A stretch of 64,000 nt of DNA, from NCBI GenBank assembly GCA_029961745.1, contig CP124680.1:248001-312000 (forward strand), written 5' to 3'. Each line of letters opens with the position of its first letter. The first letter of the stretch is position 1. Positions 24,006-30,947 of the stretch are shown here, one piece after another. The notes below the pieces were generated by a model, which was not told the origin of the DNA, searched no databases, and saw only the letters and a program-made list of their open reading frames with translations. This DNA comes from Nocardioides sp. L-11A (lineage in GTDB: Bacteria > Actinomycetota > Actinomycetes > Propionibacteriales > Nocardioidaceae). The position numbers and the translations under genes were made by a program.

Positions 24006-24391
24006 CAGTGATCGCCCCTTCCGCGGGAGGACTTGCCCTCGAGGGCGACGAAGCGCTCGTCCAGCTCCCGGGCCAACGGGTCGAGGCGGGCACTGGAGTA
24101 GCGGGCGTAGAGCCACGCGATGAGGAAGGTCGTCACGAACTGCAGCAGCCCGAAGACCAGGGCGACGTTGATATTCCCCACGACCTGCTTGCTCATCAGC
24201 TCGCCGGCCCAGTTGGAGAGCACGACGTAGAGCAGGTACCAGCTCAGGAAGGCGATCGTCGCCGGGAACACGAAGCCGCGGTAGCGCCGCTTGAGCTCGG
24301 CGAACTCCGGCGCGGCATGGAGCTCGTCGTACACGGGGTCATGACGCGCTGCGGAGTCATGAGGGTCATGGTGCGAGATGTCGGACGTCAC
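24005..24391 (-). CDS. DUF485 membrane protein, symporter partner
   Basis: The 128-residue protein has two membrane helices (about residues 40-60 and 75-95) preceded by APEFAELKRRYRGFVFPAT, the DUF485 signature (YjcH of E. coli). DUF485 genes are regularly found before actP and acs and probably assist the symporter. It has an unusual histidine/aspartate-rich N terminus (SDISHHDPHDSAARHDP). The GTG at 24391 is preceded by GAGGAGG. It overlaps actP by an ATGA-type junction, so the two are translationally coupled. Confidence 0.85.
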   Translation of the reverse strand: MTSDISHHDPHDSAARHDPVYDELHAAPEFAELKRRYRGFVFPATIAFLSWYLLYVVLSNWAGELMSKQVVGNINVALVFGLLQFVTTFLIAWLYARYSSARLDPLARELDERFVALEGKSSRGRGDH

Positions 24392-24879
24392 GACGAGCCT
24401 CCTCGGGATCGGTGCATGTGACCGGGGTCACGGACAGCTCGACGCTAGGAGCGCCGACGCCCGCGCCGGGAGGGGTGCGGTCCGGCTGCGCGCCGAGCGG
24501 GTCCGGGTTGTCGACCAGCGGTCGGTACGACGCGACGAACGGTCGGTCGCGACGACTCCGTGGCGGTTGTCGACCGGGATCCGATCAGCAGGGTTGATCG
24601 GATCCCGGTCAATCCTGGCCGGCCGCGACGCGCGGCATCTGAGACGGAGATGGCCGCCGCCGATCATGTGATGAGGATGGCTTCCTGATCTCGGACGAAG
24701 GTGACCCGTCGTGCCCCACCTCCTGCTGCACCATGTGTTTCGTCCCGCCCACGCCGACGACTACGCCGCCACCCTCGGCGTGGGCCTCGCCTGCCTGCCC
24801 CCGGCTGTCGTCGTCTGGTCTTCGAGCCCGACGCCCGCAACACCGCCTCCGTGGCGCGGCAGGAGAGCGCGGGGGCGGG
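24392..24879. other. 488-base region without a confident gene
   Basis: This stretch separates the DUF485 start from the end of the pentapeptide-repeat gene. It holds the DUF485 promoter region (about 24392-24450), a perfect 16-bp inverted repeat (24572-24610) and a short degenerate-looking plus-strand reading frame (24711-24898). I see no intact gene. Confidence 0.6.
24572..24610. repeat. Perfect 16-bp inverted repeat
   Basis: GACCGGGATCCGATCA (24572-24587) pairs exactly with 24595-24610 around a 7-base loop. It lies 270 bases beyond the pentapeptide gene stop, so it may be a late terminator for that gene or an operator. No T-run is present. Confidence 0.7.
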
Positions 24880-24898
24880 CTACGCGCGCCGGACGTGA
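24711..24898 (+). pseudogene. Possible frameshifted small gene remnant
   Basis: A GTG at 24711 with GAAGGTG just upstream opens VPHLLLHHVFRPAHADDYAA, which reads like protein up to CLPPAVVV. The frame then becomes proline/arginine-rich. Moving to another plus-strand frame gives VFEPDARNTASVARQES and GAGYARRT before a stop at 24896-24898, which again looks coding. One frameshift near 24815 would join them into a protein of about 62 residues. I recognise no family, and this may be chance. Confidence 0.2.
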
Positions 24899-25473
24899 TC
24901 GGTGACGCAGCCGGACAGGTCCTCCGGCTCGGTGCCGATGAAGACGCTGCCCGCCAGCGATCCGCTGAGCGCGCCGACGCCGTCGAAGACGCAGTGGTCG
25001 AAGACGCACCGCATCGTCCACTGGATCGAGCGGAGTGATGCACCCGTGAACACGCACCGCTCGAACCGCGCGCCGGACGCCACCGAGCCCGTCAGTGTGG
25101 CGCCGGTGAAGTCGCAGTCGGTGAAGACGCCGACCAGGCGGGCGCGGCTCAGCCTGGCCGCGACGAAGCTGCAGTCGGTGAAGCGCCTGGTCACGAACCT
25201 GCCGCGCAGGTCGATGCCGTCGAGCACGCACCCGGTCAGCTCCGACTCGTTCATGCTCGCGCCGTCCTCGAAGCGGACGCGGGAGAAGTCGGCGCCCGTC
25301 ACCTGCAGGTAGCGCACCGGCCGGCGCAGCGTCGCTCCACGGTAGTCGGCGAGCCCGTCGTCGGTGGTCCCGAAGGGGGACTCCGGCAGGCTCGACCCCG
25401 GGCGCCGTGCCGCCTCGACGAGGCCCCGCTCCAGCGCATCGAGCTGCTCGGGTCGCCAGCGCCTCGTCACCAC
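24880..25473 (-). CDS. Pentapeptide-repeat protein
   Basis: The 197-residue soluble protein has a short helical N-terminal part (1-45) and then about 25 pentapeptide-type units with the A(D/N)LxX rhythm, for example LTGCVLDGIDLRG, FTDCSFVAARLSRARL and FTDCDFTGATLTG. These form a right-handed quadrilateral beta helix. Some members mimic DNA and protect gyrase (MfpA/Qnr), but most have no known role, and this one is not close enough to assign. Two adjacent GTG codons (25473, 25470) can start it; TAGGCT lies six bases before the first. Confidence 0.8.
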   Translation of the reverse strand: MVTRRWRPEQLDALERGLVEAARRPGSSLPESPFGTTDDGLADYRGATLRRPVRYLQVTGADFSRVRFEDGASMNESELTGCVLDGIDLRGRFVTRRFTDCSFVAARLSRARLVGVFTDCDFTGATLTGSVASGARFERCVFTGASLRSIQWTMRCVFDHCVFDGVGALSGSLAGSVFIGTEPEDLSGCVTDHVRRA

Positions 25474-25479
25474 CCCGGG

Positions 25480-25485
25480 AGCCTA
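25480..25485 (-). promoter_or_regulatory. Candidate -10 box of the pentapeptide gene
   Basis: TAGGCT on the minus strand lies six bases before the GTG at 25473. The repeat element at 25487-25660 begins immediately upstream, so the -35 region is inside the repeat. Confidence 0.35.
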
Positions 25486-25486
25486 C

Positions 25487-25660
25487 TGAGAGACACCCCA
25501 AGGGCGCGTCTCTCAGATCCGCGCCTGCTGCGCGACGTTTCCGACTCGATCTGGCTGCGTTGGCGTCGCTCGAAGGGCGATCCGGCACGACGTCGCTCCG
25601 CCGCCTTGCCAGATCGGCCGGAAACGCCGCTCGCGACGGCGCCGATCTGAGAGACACCCC
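25487..25660. repeat. 174-bp imperfect palindromic element with TGAGAGACACCCC ends
   Basis: The 13-mer TGAGAGACACCCC occurs as a direct repeat at 25487-25499 and 25648-25660. Just inside, GTCTCTCAGATC (25508-25519) is the exact inverse of GATCTGAGAGAC (25644-25655). Further in, CGATCTGGC near 25547 faces GCCAGATCG near 25608, and TTTCCG faces CGGAAA, so most of the element folds on itself. It has no gene and resembles a MITE-like or large REP-like repeat between two divergent genes. Confidence 0.7.
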
Positions 25661-25732
25661 CTAGGCCGAACGGCCGAGGGAGCCGGCCGAGGCGTGGTCC
25701 AACGGCCGATGGGCGGACCCTGCCGTCGTTCC

Positions 25733-25738
25733 TAGCGT
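25733..25738 (+). promoter_or_regulatory. Candidate -10 box of the ABC exporter operon
   Basis: TAGCGT lies seven bases before the ATG at 25746. The intervening CGGGGGC could serve weakly as a ribosome site, so the leaderless assignment is tentative. Confidence 0.35.
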
Positions 25739-25745
25739 CGGGGGC

Positions 25746-26474
25746 ATGAGCTTCGAGAACGCCTCCGCCCCTCCGCGCACCGCCCTGTGGGCCCGCGGCG
25801 TCGTCCGGTCGTACGGCGAGCAGCAGGTGCTGCGCGGCGTCGACTTCACTGCCACGTCCGGTGAGTCCGTTGCGTTGACCGGGCCGTCCGGCTCGGGCAA
25901 GACCACGCTGCTGCACGTGCTCTCGGGCATCGCCGTGCCGGACGCCGGCGAGGTCGTCTTCGCTGCTGCCGGCCGCGCCCCGATCGCCGTGGACCGGGCC
26001 GGGTCGGAGGAGCGGGCGCGCCTGCGGCGCGGCACCTTCGGCATGGTCTTCCAGTCCGGCCAGCTGCTCGGCGAGCTCACCGCCGTCGAGAACGTCGCGT
26101 TGCCGCTGCTTCTCGACGGCCGCGACGCCCGCGAGGCACAGGCCGCCGCCGCGGCGATGTTCGGGCCGCTCGGCCTGGACGGACTCCAGCAGCGCCGCCC
26201 CGGCGAGCTCTCCGGCGGCCAGCAGCAGCGGGTCGCCATCGCCCGGGCGCTCGTCCCACGTCCGGCCGTGCTCTTCGCGGACGAGCCGACCGGCGCGCTC
26301 GACCGGCGGACCGGCGACCAGGTGATGCGGCTGCTGCTCGATGCCCAGCGGGCCACCGGCGTGACGCTGGTCGTGGTCACCCACGACCCGGAGATCGCCG
26401 CGCTGTGCGACCGCGTCGTGACCCTGCGCGACGGCCGGGTGCTGTCCGCCCCGCTGGCCGGAGCGGGCCGATGA
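25746..26474 (+). CDS. ABC transporter ATP-binding protein (LolD/MacB-like)
   Basis: The 242-residue ATPase has Walker A GPSGSGKTT (about residues 45-53), the Q-loop in GMVFQSGQLLGELTAVENVALPL, the signature LSGGQQQR, Walker B AVLFADEPTGALD and the switch His in VVTHDPEI. The MVFQ...LTAVENV wording and DEPTGALD are typical of the MacB/LolD/FtsE-type class that works with FtsX-like permeases. Its TGA overlaps the ATG of the permease gene. It energises export or mechanotransmission rather than import. The two-component system downstream may regulate or sense through it. Confidence 0.92.
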   Translation: MSFENASAPPRTALWARGVVRSYGEQQVLRGVDFTATSGESVALTGPSGSGKTTLLHVLSGIAVPDAGEVVFAAAGRAPIAVDRAGSEERARLRRGTFGMVFQSGQLLGELTAVENVALPLLLDGRDAREAQAAAAAMFGPLGLDGLQQRRPGELSGGQQQRVAIARALVPRPAVLFADEPTGALDRRTGDQVMRLLLDAQRATGVTLVVVTHDPEIAALCDRVVTLRDGRVLSAPLAGAGR

Positions 26475-28489
26475 GCCGGACGTCGCGGCCCGCGCTCGAC
26501 CTGAGCCGCCGGCTGCTGCTCGGCGGCGGCCGCCGGGACCGGCAGACCCTCGCCCTCTCCGTCGTCGCGGTCGCCCTCGCCCTCACCGTCGTCGCGCTGA
26601 CGCTCGGGGCGATCCAGGGCCTCTCGACCCGCGACCACCGCGCGGACTGGACCCGGCCCGCCCCCGCCGCCGCGGGCGACGCGACCGCACTGCAGTCCCT
26701 GAGCACGACGTACGTCGCCGGCCGGCCGGTCCAGGTGGTCCGGCTCGCCGCGCTGCCCGGCGCGTCCGCACCGCCGGTGCCGCCCGGCATGTCCGCCTTC
26801 CCGGCGCCCGGCGCCGCCACCTGGTCGCCCGCGCTCCGCGCCCTCCTCGCCGACCGCCCGGCCCAGGCCGCCGCCCTCGGCGGCGACGCGGGCGCGGCCA
26901 CCCTCGACGACGCCGCCGTGGCCGCCCCGGACCAGCTGGTCGCCGTCCTCGGCGTCCCGCTCGCCGAGCTGCGGCATGCCCCGTCCTGGCGGGACCCGGT
27001 CGCCGTCGACACGTTCGTCGCGCCGACCCCGATCGACGGGTTCGCGGGCCGGGCGTCGGCCGCCGACGGAGAGGGCGCGCAGTACGTCGCCCTCGGCTGG
27101 ATCGCGGCCGTCCTCCTCATCGTGCCCGTCCTCACGCTCGGCGGCGCGGCCGTCCGCCTCGGCGCCCGCCGTCGTACCGAGCGCTTCGCGGCCCTGCGGC
27201 TCGCCGGCGCCCCGGCCGGACTGCTGCGCCGCTGCCTCGCGCTGGAGGTCGGCCTCGTCGTGGTGGCCGGTGCCGCCGCGGCCTGGCTCGCCACCGTCGC
27301 GCTGACGCCCGCCGTGGCGCGGGTCCGGGTCGGCGGGGGCCGATTCCACACGGCCGACCTGCGTCTCGACGCGCTGGTCTGGCTCGGCCTGGCCGGAGCC
27401 GCGGCCCTGCTGCTGCTCGCCAGCGCGGCCCCGAGCCTGCGCTCGGCGTCGCGGAACCCGCTCGCCGTCGTGCACGCCCACACGCCGCGCAGCCCCGGCT
27501 GGTGGCGGGTCGCGCTCGCCGCCGCGGTCGTTGTGGTGTTCAGCCAGGTCGCGCGCAGCGACGGCGCCAGCCTGGTCCTGGTCATGATCGTCTTCGCCGG
27601 GCTGTTCGGGGTGCTCAACGTGATCGGGCCGCTCGTCGTGACCTTCCTCGGCCGGATCATGCTGTGGGCGTCCCGGCGCCGCGGGCCGGGGCTGCTACTG
27701 GCGGCGCGCCGGGTCCTCGACGACCCCCGTGCGGTCTGGCGGGTGGTGTCCGGCGTCGTGCTGGCCGCCTTCGTCGCCGGCTTCCTCGCGCTCTTCCAGG
27801 TCGCGAGCGCGGCCGACCTCAGCGCGGGCACGGCCCGGACCTACGAGGTGGTCGTGCCGGCCGACGGTGCTGATGCAGCGGCCGAGCGGGCCGAGGCCGC
27901 CCTGCGGGAAGCCGGCCTCGACCTGCCGGTCCGCCGCGGCGATCCCGAGGTCCTGTGGTCGCTGTCGATAGGCGACGCCGATGCGGCTGCCCTGAAGGTC
28001 CGGCTGCCGGTGGCGGAGGATGCCGCCGACCGGGCGCGCGGTGCCCTGCTCGCGGCCTTTCCGGGCGCGCCCGCCGGGAGTGGCGACGACGTCGCCGTCC
28101 GAGACGCCCAGTTCCCGAAGGACTTCGCGCTGGCCGCACTGGTCATCCTGCTCACCTCGTTCCTGGTCGCCGCCGCGTCGACGGCCATCACCGTCGCGGC
28201 CACCACGCTCGACCGGCGGGAGGTCTACCGCCGGCTCTGGCACGCCGGCGTCCCCGTCACCGTGCTCGACCGCGCGCGGACCCTGGAGAGCCTGGTCCCC
28301 GTCGTCGTGGGCACCGGACTCGCCATCGCCGCCGGCGTCTTCGCCGCCGCGCCGCTCACCCTCCAGGGCGGCGGGATCTCGGTCACCGGCGTCGGCCTGC
28401 TCGTCCTCACCGTCGGCATCGGCCTGGCCGGCGTACTCCTGGCCGTGCGCTCCAGCCGGCCCCTCCTCGTCGCCGTCGCCCGCTCCTAG
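26471..28489 (+). CDS. ABC transporter permease, FtsX-like
   Basis: The 672-residue permease has a first membrane helix near residues 30-50, a large external region (about 55-210) and further helix clusters with two FtsX-like blocks: the region around VLTLGGAAVRLGARRRTERFAAL (near residues 220-240) and the C-terminal block with FLVAAASTAITVAATTLDRREVYRRL. Such permeases pair with MacB-type ATPases to expel peptides, antibiotics or lipoproteins. Cargo cannot be inferred; linkage to a sensor kinase and response regulator resembles bacitracin-type (BceAB/BceRS) resistance modules, but the kinase type differs (NarL rather than OmpR partner). It starts at an ATGA overlap. Confidence 0.85.
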   Translation: MSRTSRPALDLSRRLLLGGGRRDRQTLALSVVAVALALTVVALTLGAIQGLSTRDHRADWTRPAPAAAGDATALQSLSTTYVAGRPVQVVRLAALPGASAPPVPPGMSAFPAPGAATWSPALRALLADRPAQAAALGGDAGAATLDDAAVAAPDQLVAVLGVPLAELRHAPSWRDPVAVDTFVAPTPIDGFAGRASAADGEGAQYVALGWIAAVLLIVPVLTLGGAAVRLGARRRTERFAALRLAGAPAGLLRRCLALEVGLVVVAGAAAAWLATVALTPAVARVRVGGGRFHTADLRLDALVWLGLAGAAALLLLASAAPSLRSASRNPLAVVHAHTPRSPGWWRVALAAAVVVVFSQVARSDGASLVLVMIVFAGLFGVLNVIGPLVVTFLGRIMLWASRRRGPGLLLAARRVLDDPRAVWRVVSGVVLAAFVAGFLALFQVASAADLSAGTARTYEVVVPADGADAAAERAEAALREAGLDLPVRRGDPEVLWSLSIGDADAAALKVRLPVAEDAADRARGALLAAFPGAPAGSGDDVAVRDAQFPKDFALAALVILLTSFLVAAASTAITVAATTLDRREVYRRLWHAGVPVTVLDRARTLESLVPVVVGTGLAIAAGVFAAAPLTLQGGGISVTGVGLLVLTVGIGLAGVLLAVRSSRPLLVAVARS

Positions 28490-28533
28490 GGCACCGCGCG
28501 TCCACTCACCCGAAAGAGAGAAGGAGATCCGAC

Positions 28534-29106
28534 ATGCGGATCCTGCCCGTCATCGCCAGCCTCGCCGTCCCGGTCGTCCTCGTCGGTGGCGTCGCCGTCG
28601 CCGAGGAGGCCAGCGCCCGCTCGCTGACCGCCGACCTCACCAGCCGCGTCGAGAGGGCGCTGCCCGACGCCGAGGTCACCCACGTCAACCTGCGCGGCCG
28701 CCCCTATGTGATCTCGCGCAACAACGACGAGGTGTCGACGGCGTACGTCGACATCGACACCCCCGAGCAGGGCGCCTCCGCCCAGCTACTGGTGCAGAAC
28801 CTCGACCTCACCGCCGACCGGGCCGGCCGGGTCCGGGTGTTCCTGACGCTGCCGTACCCGGGCGCGGGTACGCCGATCGAGAACGCCGACGGCTCCTACA
28901 GCTCGCGGGCGACGGTCGACGGCTCCGAGCTGGCGTTCCACGCGGGCCTCGCCGACGGCAGGGTCACCGTCACGACCGAGGGCGGAGCGGACCTCGGCTC
29001 GGTACGGGTCCCCGCACTCCCCGGCCAGCGGCTGGCCGGCGAGGCCACGGCGGTGCCGGACGGCGTGCTGGTCGAGCTGATCAGCACCGACGTCCGACTC
29101 GACTGA
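28534..29106 (+). CDS. Secreted or anchored protein, DUF2993/LmeA-like
   Basis: The 190-residue protein starts MRILPVIASLAVPVVLVGGV, an N-terminal signal or anchor helix, then a beta-rich mature part. The layout (helix SLTADLTSRVERALPDAEVT, then LRGRPYVISRNNDEVSTAYV and repeated beta strands) resembles the DUF2993/LmeA phospholipid-binding family in Actinobacteria, though the match is by shape and I am not certain. AGAAGGAGA lies at good spacing before the ATG at 28534. It is 44 bases after the ABC permease and probably co-transcribed. Confidence 0.55.
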   Translation: MRILPVIASLAVPVVLVGGVAVAEEASARSLTADLTSRVERALPDAEVTHVNLRGRPYVISRNNDEVSTAYVDIDTPEQGASAQLLVQNLDLTADRAGRVRVFLTLPYPGAGTPIENADGSYSSRATVDGSELAFHAGLADGRVTVTTEGGADLGSVRVPALPGQRLAGEATAVPDGVLVELISTDVRLD

Positions 29107-29171
29107 AGGGGCAACTCGACGGTGAGGAAGGGGCAACTCGACGGTGAGGAAGCGGCAACTCAACGATGGGG
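29106..29171 (+). repeat. Three tandem 22-bp repeats before the sensor kinase
   Basis: The unit AAGGGGCAACTCGACGGTGA plus GG is repeated perfectly at 29106-29127 and 29128-29149 and with four changes at 29150-29171. The first base overlaps the preceding gene's TGA stop. Twenty-two bases is two helical turns, so the units lie on the same DNA face, as in regulator-binding direct repeats. The kinase promoter follows 10 bases later. Confidence 0.8.
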
Positions 29172-29180
29172 GCGGCTCAG

Positions 29181-29186
29181 TAGGGT
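29181..29186 (+). promoter_or_regulatory. Candidate -10 box of the two-component operon
   Basis: TAGGGT lies seven bases before the ATG at 29194. The same bases could instead act as an AGGG ribosome site. The tandem 22-bp repeats cover the -35 region. Confidence 0.3.
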
Positions 29187-29193
29187 GACCGCC

Positions 29194-30291
29194 ATGACGA
29201 GGCTGCGCCGGCTGGTGGTCGTGCCGCTGCCGTTCGTCCTCCTGCTCGACCTCGTCTCCTGGACGAACCCGCTGGTGTTCCTCGCGATGGTGCTCGGCGT
29301 GGCCCTCCAGGTCGACGCCGAGCGCACCGTCCGAGCCTGGAGCCCGCGCGAGCCGGTCCGCGACCTCGCCCGCGGGAGGTACGCCGCCGGGCTGGTCGCT
29401 GCCGGCGGCATCGGTGCCGTGCTCGCGCTCGACGGGATCTGGTGCACGACGCTGGCCTGGGGCCTGATCGTGCAGACCGGCGTGGCAGCCGGGCTCCAGC
29501 GCGGTCCGGCGGACCGGCTGCTCGTGGCGCTGACCGCACTGCTGGCGGTCGTGCTGCCGATCGGACTGTGGAACGACGGCAGCGGGATCCTGATGATGTT
29601 CGCGACGGTGACTGCCTGCACGATCAGCGTCGCGATCGGGGTCCTGGCGCGCAGTCAGGAGGAGCGCGTCGCCGACGCCCGCGAGCTGATGCGCACCCAG
29701 GAGCGGGCCCGGATGGCGGCCGACCTGCACGATCTCGTCGCGCACGAGGTGACCGGCATCGTCGTGCTCGCCCAAGCGGCCGGCGCGGTCGCGCCCGACC
29801 CCGGCTCCGCCGATGCCTTCGCCCGGATCGAGCGGTCCGCCCACGAGGCGCTCGGCGAGATCCGGGCGCTGGTGGCGCAGTCGGCCGACACCCCCGCCGC
29901 GGCGCCGGGGGCCGGCCTGGCGGCCCTGCGCGACGTCACCGACCGGTTCGCCGCGACCACCCCGGCCCGGGTCGAGGTGGACCTGCCCGCCGAGGAGGTG
30001 TCCGGCGCCGTCGGCACCGTCCTGCTGCGCGGCCTCACCGAGAGCCTGACCAACGTCCACCGGCACGCCCGGCCCACCCGGGTCCGGGTCCGGCTGGACC
30101 GGGTCGGGGGCGAGCACCGCCTGCGCGTCGACAACGACGGGGTCGCGTCGGGCGGCGTCGGCCCCGGCAACGGCTCCGGGCTGGCCCGGGTCCGGCACCG
30201 CGCCGAGCTGCTCGGCGGCTCGTTGCGTGCCGGGCCCGCTCCGGACGGCTGCTGGGAGACGGAGCTGCGCCTGCCCGTGGAGGGACCATGA
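29194..30291 (+). CDS. Sensor histidine kinase, NarL-type (HisKA_3)
   Basis: The 365-residue kinase has about five N-terminal membrane helices (residues 8-150) with little external loop, then the HisKA_3 phosphoacceptor in RARMAADLHDLVAHEVTGIVV and a reduced HATPase domain: ESLTNVHRHARPTRVRVRL, RVDNDGV and GSGLARVRHRAELLGGSL. This is the DesK/LiaS-like class of intramembrane-sensing kinases that partner NarL regulators and often guard ABC exporters against cell-envelope stress. Its stop overlaps the response-regulator start (ATGA). The nearby ABC exporter is the likely target or co-sensor. Confidence 0.9.
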   Translation: MTRLRRLVVVPLPFVLLLDLVSWTNPLVFLAMVLGVALQVDAERTVRAWSPREPVRDLARGRYAAGLVAAGGIGAVLALDGIWCTTLAWGLIVQTGVAAGLQRGPADRLLVALTALLAVVLPIGLWNDGSGILMMFATVTACTISVAIGVLARSQEERVADARELMRTQERARMAADLHDLVAHEVTGIVVLAQAAGAVAPDPGSADAFARIERSAHEALGEIRALVAQSADTPAAAPGAGLAALRDVTDRFAATTPARVEVDLPAEEVSGAVGTVLLRGLTESLTNVHRHARPTRVRVRLDRVGGEHRLRVDNDGVASGGVGPGNGSGLARVRHRAELLGGSLRAGPAPDGCWETELRLPVEGP

Positions 30292-30932
30292 CGATCACCG
30301 TGGTGCTGGCCGACGACCAGGAGATGGTCCGCACCGGCTTCGCGATGATCCTCGGCGCCCAGGACGACATCGAGGTGGTCGCCGAGTGCGGCGACGGCGT
30401 CACCGCGGTCGAGGCGATCCGGCGCCTGCGGCCCGACGTCGCGCTGCTCGACATCCGGATGCCGCGGCTCACCGGGCTCGACGTCGCCGCGCAGGTCGGC
30501 ACGCTGACCAATGTGGTCGTCGTGACGACCTTCGGCCACGACGAGTACGTCGACCAGGCCCTCGCCGCCGGTGCCTACGGCTTCCTGCTCAAGGACGCCG
30601 GCCCCGCCCTGCTCGTCGCGGCCGTCCGTGCCGCTGCCGCCGGCGACGCGCTGATCAGCCCGGAGCTGACCGTGCCGCTGCTGGAGCGCACCCGCGGCCG
30701 CTCCCGACGTACCGGACGGGCACTGCCGGAGCTGAGCGCCCGCGAGCTGGATGTCGTCCGGCTGGTCGCGCGCGGGCGGACGAATGCCGAGATCTGTGCC
30801 GAGCTGCACATCGCGCTCGGCACGGTCAAGGCGCACCTGACGAGCATCCAGCAGCGCCTCGACGCCCGCAACCGGGTCGAGGTCGCCGCCCGGGCCTGGG
30901 AGTCGGGGTTGATGGACGACGAGCCGGCCTGA
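30288..30932 (+). CDS. Response regulator, NarL/LuxR family
   Basis: The 214-residue regulator has a receiver domain (1-120) with LADDQEMVRTG, phosphoacceptor Asp in VALLDIRMPRLTGLD, Thr in VVVTTFG and Lys in GFLLKDAG. A GerE HTH follows (about 145-205: LPELSARELDVVRLVARGRT, NAEICAELHIALGTVKAHLT). It is coupled to the kinase by ATGA and should bind near its own operon or the ABC exporter operon; the tandem 22-bp repeats upstream of the kinase are a candidate site. It converges with the CocE gene, 15 bases apart. Confidence 0.92.
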   Translation: MTITVVLADDQEMVRTGFAMILGAQDDIEVVAECGDGVTAVEAIRRLRPDVALLDIRMPRLTGLDVAAQVGTLTNVVVVTTFGHDEYVDQALAAGAYGFLLKDAGPALLVAAVRAAAAGDALISPELTVPLLERTRGRSRRTGRALPELSARELDVVRLVARGRTNAEICAELHIALGTVKAHLTSIQQRLDARNRVEVAARAWESGLMDDEPA

Positions 30933-30947
30933 CGTCGCCCGACGGGC

